64,000 nucleotides of DNA from Nematopogon swammerdamellus (Eukaryota > Arthropoda > Insecta > Lepidoptera > Adelidae), in the NCBI GenBank assembly GCA_946902875.1, contig OX336345.1, positions 17,763,395 to 17,827,394 of the forward strand, read 5' to 3'. A program made the position numbers and the translations under genes. The first letter of the stretch is position 1. Each line of letters starts with the position of its first letter. Shown one piece after another: positions 1 to 8,211 of this stretch. Under the pieces are notes generated by a model. It searched no databases, had not been told where the DNA came from, and was given only the letters and a program-made list of their open reading frames with translations.

Positions 1-22
1 GAAGGCGCAGGCAAAAGCTAGT
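1..22 (+). mobile_element. Helitron 3' terminus (partial, cut by window start)
   Basis: The window opens with the sequence GCAGGCAAAAGCTAGT, the same 3' end as at 29202-29206. Lepidopteran Helitrons commonly end in a GC-rich hairpin followed by CTAG and insert 5' of a T. The element body lies outside the window, so only the terminus is seen. Confidence 0.5.
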
Positions 23-422
23 CATAAATAAAATAAAACACCAAGTAATTAGGCACTAACCGCACTGTATTGTAAAAATAACCCACACTATTTTATCCGG
101 CACGTCTCCATGCGGTAATATGAAAAGCGGCCAAGTGCGTGTCGGGCCACGCGCAGTGTAGGGTTCCGTAGTTGCGGAACCCTATCAAAATAAGTTATTT
201 GATTATTTGTATAATTTTGTAGGGGAAATAAATGAATGTTAATTTGAAAAAGTTCTTCAACAGTGAAATTATGGCTGTCGTCCGTACATTTTATAAGTTG
301 GTCGACTATTACTCGTCAACCTGTACAGCCTACTTAGCTGTGATAGTTTTCCTTTTAATTTGGATATATATACTATTGCTGTGAATTTTTTCACATATCT
401 AATAACAACCGTTTAGCTGGCA

Positions 423-437
423 GGGGGGGGGGGGGGG
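423..437 (+). repeat. Homopolymer G run (15 G)
   Basis: Fifteen consecutive G within the repeat at 122-803. Together with the larger G tract at 7893-7935 it is one of two poly-G sites in an otherwise AT-rich window. Confidence 0.9.
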
Positions 438-718
438 ACACTTGACTCTAACAAAAATTTGCACTTAAAAGCTTAATAATTCGCAAACGGATCCCTAAAT
501 CGAAAAATGCTTTTCACAAACCCGCAATTTTTTCAAAAGACCTATCCAACCACACCCCACACGATGGGGTAGACGTGAAAAAGAAAATTCATCCCCACTT
601 TACGTGTGAAAAAAAAATAATTCAAAATTTTTATTCCACCACTTTGTCAGCGTTATTAATATCTATGCCCATGCCAACTTACAACTTTCTAGTACTAAGG
701 GTCTCTGAGCTAAGCCGC

Positions 719-760
719 GGACAGACAGACGGACGGACAGACGGACAGACGGACGGACAT
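719..760 (+). repeat. GACA/GACG microsatellite
   Basis: An imperfect tetranucleotide run of GACA and GACG units close to the right end of the interspersed repeat. Other copies of this kind of repeat carry the same run next to the end. Confidence 0.8.
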
Positions 761-803
761 GGCGAAACTATAAGGGTTCCTTGTTGACTACGGAACCCTA
801 AAA

Positions 804-1337
804 ATCAGTTCATTAAAGTTAAAATACATAACTGCCACATATTTAGAACAATCTTATCTATATACCTACCCACATGATGCCTAGACATTAACCGCCTAAC
901 CTCATTAAAATCGCAATTTTTGGGGAACTTTGTAACACAGTTATCTCGGTCACGTTGCAAACAGCCAACATGGAAAATCCGTTCATTTAGGGACAAAAAC
1001 TACATTACTGCCACACACAGAATATTTTTTATCTATATACCTACCTATCTACTTCATATACACGTATGCTAAAAGGTTACATAATTTATATATTACATAA
1101 TTTAATTTTTATATATATACATATATATATATATATATAAATTACATAACTTTTATAGTGACATTAATAGCTATGAGATATAGAGACATAATTCCACATA
1201 ATGGACATTCTTACGCTCAACTCAACTTTTGAAACTGAAACGTTGTGAAACCTGTCGTACCTTATCTGAAAGGTTACGTTGGATTTTTTTATTGCATACG
1301 GTTACATAATATATATAAATATTATGTTCAATGTAAG
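804..1337. other. No gene seen; AT microsatellite
   Basis: AT-rich non-coding sequence with a (TA)n run at about 1112-1141. No supported coding frame or element ends were found. Confidence 0.6.
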
Positions 1338-1445
1338 ATCAGACACAGCCAATACTCCTCGCGAAACCACGCTCAGAGAAGCGCCATGTCAGCTGTAAGG
1401 CGGACAAAAAGGTCGTCATCTAAAGGATTAACACGCCTTTGAAGA
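1338..1445 (-). mobile_element. LINE (jockey/CR1-like) 3'-end fragment
   Basis: Read on the minus strand this matches the fragment at 57100-57230: both share GATCAGACACAGCCAA, GCGAAACCACGCTCAGAG and the following AAAAAGG segment. The shared GCGTGGTTTCGCGAGGAG motif is also in the 3' UTR of the fuller copy at 24640-25046, which links this fragment to that LINE family. Only untranslated 3' sequence is left. Confidence 0.5.
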
Positions 1446-1623
1446 TAAAGTTTCTGATTTTGTGACGGAAACAACTCTTTGGTGCATATCGGCTGGAATC
1501 GAACCTCGGGCTTTGAGATCAAGAGTCTATGAAAAGTTATTTGTCTAACATTATTTATTGTATACCATTATTACTTTTCACTGTTTTTGTTTTAATTTGT
1601 AATTTGAGTTCATGCTTTACATT

Positions 1624-1966
1624 TTTTTTTGTGGAAACTGACACGGTTGGCTACATCACCTACAGCATCCGTGATGTCAACCCATAACACCTTGGTGAAC
1701 TAGGTGCAACGTCAGTGCTTCCTTCATTTCATGTCAGCTAGACTGAACTGGACGGAAAACACGAACTATTTCATACCCGTTTCGACCGACGTTTCGCTCA
1801 GTCCGGTGGTATCAACCCGGCCGGGATAAACCCTACCACCTAGCAAGGTAAGAAGGGAAGGGACCTACAGTTTAAGGTGGAATCTGAACCACGGTCAGCC
1901 TCCAACGGTCGAGCGGTTACCCATCCAAGTACTGACCGACCGCACCACTGAGCTACCGAGGCTGAT
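1624..1966 (-). mobile_element. SINE (family B) with a tRNA/5S rRNA-like head
   Basis: On the minus strand the element runs from a head at 1905-1966 through the family B body to a poly-A-like tail at 1622-1632. The body matches the copies at 14696-15028, 27335-27475, 32713-33028 and 50925-51165. The head holds TAGCTCAGTGG, a tRNA-type A box (1945-1955), then AGTACTTGGATGGGTAACCG, which resembles the box C segment of 5S rRNA (1913-1934). The other copies start with a different segment in place of this head. Confidence 0.6.
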
Positions 1967-3105
1967 AAAAAACATGTTGCTAAGCTAGTTTGCAACATAA
2001 GTGAAACCTACCATGCCCGATACGGGAATGTACCCAGTGGGCGTGGTAGGGAATAGTATGCAACGAGGACTGTACTGTACCTGTGTATTATATATAAGGA
2101 TTATTTACTATTTTCGTGAGCAATAAATTTATTTCTATTTCAATTTCAAGACAAGACCGCGCCAACCACCTGTCGCACAAGTTATTATGAGTGGAACAAC
2201 CTAAGATCGATTGCAAGACATCACAAAAAATTGCCTTAATTCATTTCCATGCATTATCTCGATCTCGTATATTTAATTTTGAATTATTTCTCATACTTAA
2301 GGCCCTGTCAACCTGTATTCACCCGTACTCCTCTTTCAAGGCGCCGCTTTCGTTGGTTGGAGTAGGACCGAAGCAACTATTACTTAATCTGTGGTAGGAT
2401 GCAACACAATCAATCAATAAAAGATTAGGTTTTCATTTTTTTATTCCAAAACCCGTAGTTTTCGAAACAAAAGTAAAAAACTACGGATTTAGGTATATAT
2501 TCAACAAATACAATATATTTTTTTCAAAGCCTTGATTTGGTCACGTTGCCTTAAATACGTTTTTTATAACTAAATTCAGAGGCATGTTCATGATTTGTTT
2601 CTATCGAGCGAAGTTAATCAAATCGTGTTTTCAAAAAGCTATCGATCTGCGCTGATAGATGAAGCTTTACATATATATTAAAACTGTATCTGTCAGGTGA
2701 GTAATATTGGTGGTAAACTTCTTGAAATTCGAGTCAGACGCAGTCTCACGTCACCTTAACTAACTTTTCCATACTTAACAAAATTTTGAGTTAGTGCACA
2801 TCGAAACGAGTGTTTCATTCTACCATTCGCTTATGTCTATGGACAACACTCTATTTTGGGCGGGGTCCCTAGATTATTTAGTACATACGATATTTTAAAC
2901 ACAGCGCTGAAATTTACGGTTTGCAACGTATGTACAAGTTTCAAGGTTTGTTCACATCCGGGTTCTCAGGTTTTTTTTCAGGTTGGTTCAGTCTTTCAAT
3001 GTTGGTGTGAATTAGTTCAAGGTTATTTAGCTAAATGTTATATTTTTAGGGCTCCATATTTTATTTGGTGATGGGGGAGTACAATTTTTACATACCTACC
3101 CAGCT
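1967..3105. other. No gene seen
   Basis: AT-rich sequence with no supported exon, RNA gene or element boundary. The small open frames at 2191-2397 and 2856-3071 show no motif or splice context. Confidence 0.5.
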
Positions 3106-3245
3106 GAAGGTTAACTGAAAGAAATCACTTGCATTGATAAGTACGCCTTTGCGCACTTCTGTATTTATTGTTTCTTGTCTGTACGGTTCTTCTTTCATTT
3201 GTGTGCAATAGAGCGTTTCTATTCTATTCTATTCTAGCTAGGTAC
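3106..3245 (+). repeat. Interspersed repeat, inverted copy at 53605-53740
   Basis: The block (AACTGAAAGAAATCACTTGC, then a segment with CGCCTTTGCGCAC and an ATTCT run) recurs in reverse orientation at 53605-53740. Shorter relatives containing AAGTTCGCCTTTG occur at about 15400 and 59960. It is probably the 3' end of a LINE, but no coding part is attached. Confidence 0.5.
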
Positions 3246-3308
3246 ATATGTGCTGTATTGTACTCAAAACCAGCTCTTTGTATGCTGCATAGTTTTTTCA
3301 TAGTCACC

Positions 3309-3430
3309 AACATGGGTGGCTGTACCGAGGCACCAATGGTACTGTCTACAGAGGCAATATTACCTCTCCTCTCGAAACCACGCCCAGAGAAACGCCATGC
3401 CAGCAGATTTGTGAACTATTGCCAGGCTAC
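3309..3430 (-). mobile_element. LINE (jockey/CR1-like) 3'-UTR fragment
   Basis: The minus strand matches the 3' untranslated part of the copy at 24640-25046: GCTGGCATGGC, then a GCGTGGTTTCG-GAGGAGAGGT segment, then ACCATTGGTGCCTCGGTACA and GCCACCCATG at the end. Confidence 0.6.
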
Positions 3431-4062
3431 CACAAGACGTTGTATTGTCCTCAATTAGGGTCTGATAGCGAATTGAGACAGCTTCAACTCTCCGTAGCTG
3501 TTTTTTATTAGATTTCCGTATCCGTACCTATGTACGCCGTCTGTCTGTCCGTACAATAATTTTGAAAAGAACGAGACATTTCAATTTACTAGTTTGCATG
3601 CACAAATTCTGCTAGACACACAGTTCTTTTAGAAGAAGTAGAAGAGTAGAAAAGTAGAAGAGTTGTCTTCAGACGATTTTGAAGGTTGGTTCGCGCAGGC
3701 GCGCTTATCGCTGCGCTCGAGCGCCATCTTGTGCGTTGGTCCCGAGGCATAGTGGCAATAGGATCGACAGATGAATAGGAAGTTTTACAGGATTGACGCA
3801 AATTCCAACAAACCCCGAGTGGTGTTCCACCCACAGAGTGAGGAAGATCAATCGCAAGCCTGCTCTAGAAGACGGCTGAAGATCGCTGTTCTGTGGTTCT
3901 ATCATTGAATGATAATAAATCAAATAAATAATAAAGCATTAAAACTATACGTATGCTACTCCTAAATGTAATAATTAATTATTTGCCACATTTCCTCCTT
4001 ACTCTACGTTCTAAATTTAAAATTTTTACAGGTTACTAATGTTTTTAAGTTTACTCTGTTAT
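3431..4062. other. No confident gene
   Basis: The 3590-3910 part is GC-richer and has short open frames on both strands, which may be the worn end of a transposon ORF, but no family could be recognised. Confidence 0.4.
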
Positions 4063-4146
4063 TAATTATATTCATTTTTAAATTTTCCGGATTAACAGTA
4101 GGTTGAAAGACTTACGTCGTTTTGACGTCTGGTACAACGAACACCA

Positions 4147-4210
4147 GACGTCGGCTCCAGGAACTCCCGCAGCTCCTGATGAAGCCCGTGACGTAGCGGG
4201 CGAAACGTCG
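4147..4210 (+). ncRNA. Hammerhead-ribozyme-like core (candidate)
   Basis: The order is GACGTC (4147-4152), CTGATGA (4176-4182), a GCCCG/CGGGC stem with an 8-nt loop (4184-4201), then GAAAC (4202-4206) and ACGTC (4205-4209). These correspond to the invariant CUGANGA and GAAA boxes, helix II, and a helix III formed by GACGT with ACGTC, with GUC as the expected cleavage triplet. Two weaknesses: one extra A sits between the CUGAUGA box and helix II, and helix I pairs poorly. It may instead be a plain stem-loop of the host element. Confidence 0.25.
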
Positions 4211-4221
4211 ACTTATGTAAG

Positions 4222-4364
4222 GCCCACTTGCACCAACACGAATTTAACTAAAAACCAGTTTAACTCGTTAAGCTAGCACCCGTTGTATGTGGGAACCGCG
4301 TTTGAACCGTGTTTAAATCCATAACTCGCTACTTAACTCTAAACTCGTGTTGGTGCAAGTGGGC
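4222..4364. mobile_element. MITE nested in the 4063-4412 element
   Basis: The ends are a 20-bp inverted pair starting GCCCACTTGCACCAACACGA (4222-4241 and 4345-4364). TAAG stands directly outside on the left and one base away on the right, a possible small target duplication. Length is 143 bp and it is non-coding. Confidence 0.65.
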
Positions 4365-4619
4365 ATAAGTCTTTAAACCTACTGTAAATCCGGAAACTTA
4401 AAAATGAATATTAATAGGTTACGTCGATGGTAATATTTTATTATAAGCTAATTTTAATATTAGATACAATAACAAATAACAACATATTTTCCAAGGTAAT
4501 ACTTAACCTAACCTTAACCTAGGTACAAATAAACATATATAATTCGAAACTTATAAACTGAATGACGAAGAAAAAGGGGGGTTGCGCCGGTTGAGCGTCG
4601 TAGGGGGTACGGTGGGACC

Positions 4620-4840
4620 CCTAGGTATGTAAGTAGGTAAATCTCCTTCAGTTCTGCCAACTCATCTGCGGTACCTTGGACACTTGCACAATTACCTCTC
4701 TGAATCTCCAGCGTTACACGTTGTCTGAAGAAAGCAACGGCGCGACGGACATCCGACTTATCGACAAGAAGTTTAGCCAAATCCTTGCCGAAAGATTTTG
4801 TGTCAGGCGACCACACGCCAAGTGTTTCCACCGCGAACAT
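4620..4840 (-). pseudogene. C-terminal relic of a non-LTR retrotransposon reverse transcriptase
   Basis: The minus-strand frame begins FAVETLGVWSPDTKSFGKDL and goes on with a QR..LEIQRGNCASVQGT segment. The VETLG.W ... QR.SLAIQRGNAAS signature is, from memory, found at the extreme C terminus of reverse-transcriptase polyproteins of some non-LTR elements. Only about 70 residues remain; the catalytic domain is absent. The assignment rests on remembered motif likeness. Confidence 0.5.
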
Positions 4841-4892
4841 TTATTATTTGTATTTTGTTTATTTTCATAAATAAAATTTTACAAAAATTACA

Positions 4893-5155
4893 AACTTACA
4901 TATATAACAGACGCTGTATCCCGACAATCAGGGTAAGCAGAGTAATCGGTGCTGTGCTACAAGGACTCTGGTAAATTACAGCACAACACCGACCACCACG
5001 TTTAGCACAGTATACGGACAAGGCAACTATCAGGCAGCAAGTGAGGCACGAAGAACCCACCTGCTGCAAGACTAGGTGGAAGGACTGCGCCGAGGTAAGA
5101 AATGGCTAGCCTGTCGCCCTTTAGCGCAGTATCTTGTCAACAAACAAAAATTACG
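4893..5155 (-). repeat. Interspersed repeat family C (LINE 3'-end-like)
   Basis: The minus strand aligns with 40500-40740 on the plus strand, sharing TTGCTGCCTGATAGTT, a TACTGTGCTAAA..GTGGTGGTC block and CAGCACAGCACCGA. In the other copy the block follows a segment with CGTAAAAGGCGACTAAG and ends in (TATG)n, which suggests the 3' end of a LINE. No protein-coding part is kept. Confidence 0.5.
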
Positions 5156-6129
5156 TGTCAACATTTATTACATAATTAGCACACTTTTACTGTATTTCCG
5201 CTCTAACTCGACAAGAGTTGCTTCCTGTAATATTTAGTGACGCTGTTAGTTCACCTAGCAACGATAGGAATGACAAAATACTTGCGGTTAGAATTCCACA
5301 ACGCAATCATTCAACCTTGTGACCTTTCCTGAAACGATGATCCTGAAATTCACCCACAGTGGGCATGTGTCTTCAGTTGCAGGTAAAGTTTGTGATTAAT
5401 GACGTCTCATTATTTGTGATGATGACGACAAAAATATTTATTTTAATGTGTGTATTGTATATATAATATTAAAGTATGTTCGTGTATACAATTTTATTTT
5501 TGTGTTTAAATCTTTAACATTCAATCTTTCATAATTTATAGTACATAAAATATGACTAAAGAAAAAAAAACTTCTTAGAGTAAAGACGAGCAGAGTGGCT
5601 TATCTCTCGAAAAATTTTCGTCAAATTGTGGTATAAAAATATCTGTATTAAAAACTATCGACATTTTTTTTATATGATTTTACTTGCGTAAGTTTTCATG
5701 TTATATAATAATCATTATTTTTTGCATGTTGAATAAATTATTTACACAACATTTAAAAATTCATTCATTATTTTTCACAACACGACTAGACGTAGTCCAG
5801 CTTCGTAAACTTCTTCCTGAGCTTCATATTATAATATGAAATAATAATAAAATAAGACAATTTATACATTTTAAATCCTTATGATAATTCTTTATTATCA
5901 AAATATATCAATCAGACTAACATAATTATTTAACAATTTTCTAAACCAATTTAACAGTAACAACGTTCCATTTTTAAAATAAACATAATGTACGAAATTT
6001 AAATACACAACCAAATGTTTATATTATAGATAAATTAGATTTTTTTTACTAAAACTATTAATGTATTTTGTTTCAACTCATTTCTAACATAATCCCTAGA
6101 ATTCCTTATTATAACATCAATTTCGAATC
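5156..6129. other. No gene seen; very AT-rich
   Basis: Low-complexity AT-rich DNA with no supported exon, repeat terminus or RNA gene. Confidence 0.6.
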
Positions 6130-6470
6130 GATGATCGTTAATTTATTATTATAAACGAGTGCGTTATGGGGCACATGTTGCGCTCTGCACGCAATACGTA
6201 GTCTGGTCCGTTCACGCGTTGTCGTAGTCCGCCACGTCACCGATCACGTAAACAATGGGGCTTTTTCATAAAAGCGATGAAAATCAGCGAGCGTGAACAT
6301 TCGTATGGGAAGCCTCAGATCGGAGACACGCAAGGATATTTAGCTCTCGCTATATCCTTATATCTGAAGGCGCGCGGGAAAAATTGTAACCAAAAATTTT
6401 ATTAATAAACCTCCGACGCAAAATATATTATGAAAATAATTATTTATGAACAAACAAAAAAAGTGATATA
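6130..6470 (+). promoter_or_regulatory. CpG-richer promoter-like region
   Basis: A local block of CG-containing words (GTTCACGCGTTGTCG, CGCCACGTCACCGATCACG, GGCGCGCGGG) stands out from strongly AT-rich surroundings. An A-rich leader with repeated AAAGTGA words follows, then an ATG with a donor site. This is what an insect promoter and first exon look like, but no start site can be fixed from sequence alone. Confidence 0.35.
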
Positions 6471-6566
6471 ATTTATTGTGAACTAAGGAACGAACCAAAC
6501 CAAAGGACTAAAGTGATTTATTAAAGTGAAAAAAAAAACCAAAGTTAATTTTAGAATTTATCTGCA

Positions 6567-6618
6567 ATGTCGACCGGTTGCGAGTGCATTCAGGAAACAA
6601 TGGATAAATCCTCCAGAG
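6567..6618 (+). CDS. Candidate first coding exon, possibly an alternative start of the 15929-25957 gene
   Basis: An ATG at 6567 opens 17 codons reading MSTGCECIQETMDKSSR and one further base, then GTGAG at 6619, a good 5' splice site. The exon ends in phase 1, with G as first base of a split codon. That is exactly the phase needed by the acceptor at 19934, where it would make a Gly codon and continue into the SAKKPLRV signal-anchor region. The exon could instead belong to a separate gene with unrecognised later exons. There is no in-sequence proof of transcription. Confidence 0.3.
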
Positions 6619-6785
6619 GTGAGATTATTGTTTTGTATTGCTGTATTGTCAGTTGCGAGCATTGTAAGAATAATGGCTCATTTACACGTGTTTCAGTTCA
6701 ATACTCTACTTTCTCATTTTTTTTTTTCCAATGATGAATTCTTATAAGCAGTAATGTGAATGTTATAATACAAAATTTATATGTG

Positions 6786-7037
6786 GCGGCGGTTGGCCCA
6801 GTGGTCTGGGCGTCGGCTTCTCTTGCTAGAGGTTCGAGGTTCAAATCCAACCGGCGGCGTGTACCAATGAGTTTTTTTTTATTTGAAAAAATGTACGTGC
6901 ATCGGTATGTACTTTCACCCACTGCTCCGTGGTTCGGATTCCATGTAAAAATATAAGTCCACCGGGTTGACTGGAGGAAATAACCTAATGCAATAAGCGT
7001 GCCCTTGCCAGGCATTAAGTGGTATAAAGTATATTAA
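6786..7037 (+). mobile_element. tRNA-derived SINE with target duplication
   Basis: A TGGCCCAGTGG A box (6794-6804) and a GGTTCAAATCC B box (6838-6848) form a tRNA-like head with an internal Pol III promoter. The 9-bp sequence TTATATGTG stands directly on both sides (6777-6785 and 7038-7046) and is the target duplication. The head is shared with SINE family A at 45423, but the body differs and is partly like 60040-60100. Confidence 0.8.
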
Positions 7038-7326
7038 TTATATGTGTGCCTATTTAACAAAATGAAACTAAAATATTGTAAACCAGCAAAATATATATTA
7101 TGTATGTTATCTGATGTAAGGCATTCATGACCACATATAATCGCCATGAAGCCTATTAAACCATCTTCCTGTTGGACCAAGGTGCTATGCAAGGATTTAA
7201 CTTCCTTCTGTTTTTCTATATATATGTGAATTTAAGCAAAATTCAATTAACTGCTAAGTATTTCCATAATGCAACGATCCTGCAGAAAGCACTTAGATAC
7301 AATTTAAAATAATTTGACACTTCTCA

Positions 7327-7350
7327 CACACACACACACACACACATACA
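7327..7350 (+). repeat. (CA)n microsatellite
   Basis: A short dinucleotide run in otherwise featureless AT-rich DNA between the SINE and the LINE relic. Confidence 0.85.
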
Positions 7351-7639
7351 TAATATACAATCTTATATTGTGTATATGTATGTATATACAAGCAAAATAT
7401 TATCAATTTAGTCAATAAATTGTATTATCACGTGTTACAATATGTTTGTGTGAAGAATTGATATTTATTTTTATATTTCATTTAGCTAATACATAGGTAA
7501 CATGGTGATTCCCCTGAAAATATTGTCTGTGAAATGATAAGAGTAATCGGGTCAAGCACTCAGGCAGGTGTTAAGATAAATTTTTGCACTTTTGATAGTT
7601 TTTTTTTTCCAAGACACTTGTAATTTAATCTATATTTAG

Positions 7640-8140
7640 ATAGTTCTGTTATGGGAAGTACGGCATATGGCGCGCGCCAGCAAACGCAGAGGTGTAGTCC
7701 GACGGCGCCCACGGGCATACAGATATTTACGGGGCCTGCGAATACCATGTCGGCCGGCTAGGTGCACCTTCACATTATGTTTGCAGTAGGTACCCCAGAA
7801 TGTTAATTGGAGGAAAGAATGCAGGTGGGAGTGCATTCCACATGTTGGCAACCCTGTAAATAAAGGATTTACAGGATCGATTTGTCCTAAGTGGGGGGGG
7901 GGGGGGGGGGGGTCGGGGGGAGGGGGGGGGGGGGGTATCGAGAGTGTGTGTGGATGCATTCCCAAACGATTGCGCGTGGAACGATGGTAGAATGGGGATG
8001 GAGGGATCGCGTCGTGCAGCTCCTTGGAACACTGTCCGTGGTACAGGCGATAGACAAAGATCCACAAAGATCCAACGTCCCTGCGGAGTTGTAAGGTCTC
8101 TAAGTTCCGAGATAGCTCCTATAGTTTTATCTAACACTGC
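7640..8140 (-). pseudogene. LINE (jockey/CR1-like) reverse transcriptase C-terminal relic
   Basis: The minus strand encodes VDLCLSPV in one frame and YRLYHGQCSKELHDAIPPSP with STRNRLGMHPHTL in another, then SFIYRVANMWNALPPAFFPP. This is the conserved tail (YR.YHG.CS.EL ... SF..R....WN.LP..FFP) of jockey/CR1-type LINE polyproteins, also kept at 24640-25046. A poly-C/poly-G expansion (7893-7935) interrupts the frame and later parts are in another frame, so it is dead. It lies just left of the RTE insertion. Confidence 0.7.
7893..7935 (+). repeat. G tract inside LINE relic (G-quadruplex candidate)
   Basis: Runs of 20, 6 and 14 G are separated by only TC and A. The tract replaces what should be codons between the HPHTL and RTNRS parts of the LINE C-terminal domain on the other strand, so it is a later expansion. 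It would form G-quadruplexes readily and is also a site where assembly errors are likely. Confidence 0.85.
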
Positions 8141-8211
8141 TTATTTAATCTATAATTGCAAGTGAGATGCAATAATTATTATATTAATATATAATAATAG
8201 ATACCGACCGA

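Larger units (their letters stand above)
122..803. repeat. Lepidopteran interspersed repeat with inverted AGGGTTCCGTAG ends
   Basis: The left part carries AGGGTTCCGTAG at 160-171 and the right end carries its inverted form at 787-800. Between them are a 15-G run (423-437) and a GACGGACA-type microsatellite (719-760). A partial copy lies at 62252-62350. It codes for nothing recognisable: the 70-aa reading frame at 575-787 runs through the microsatellite. The class (MITE or other non-autonomous element) is not certain. Confidence 0.55.
4063..4412. mobile_element. Nested inverted-repeat element (outer)
   Basis: The left edge (4063-4117) and right edge (4364-4412) are imperfect inverted copies of about 50 bp, containing TTCATTTTTAA, CCGGAT and ACAGTAGGTT. 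Inside lie a hairpin-rich stretch (4118-4217) and a second element with its own inverted ends (4222-4364). The size and lack of coding sequence fit a non-autonomous DNA transposon hit by a second MITE. Confidence 0.6.

Noticed and set aside
6794..6848. Free-standing tRNA gene
   Set aside because: A and B boxes are present but no cloverleaf closes, and it is flanked by a SINE body and target duplication.
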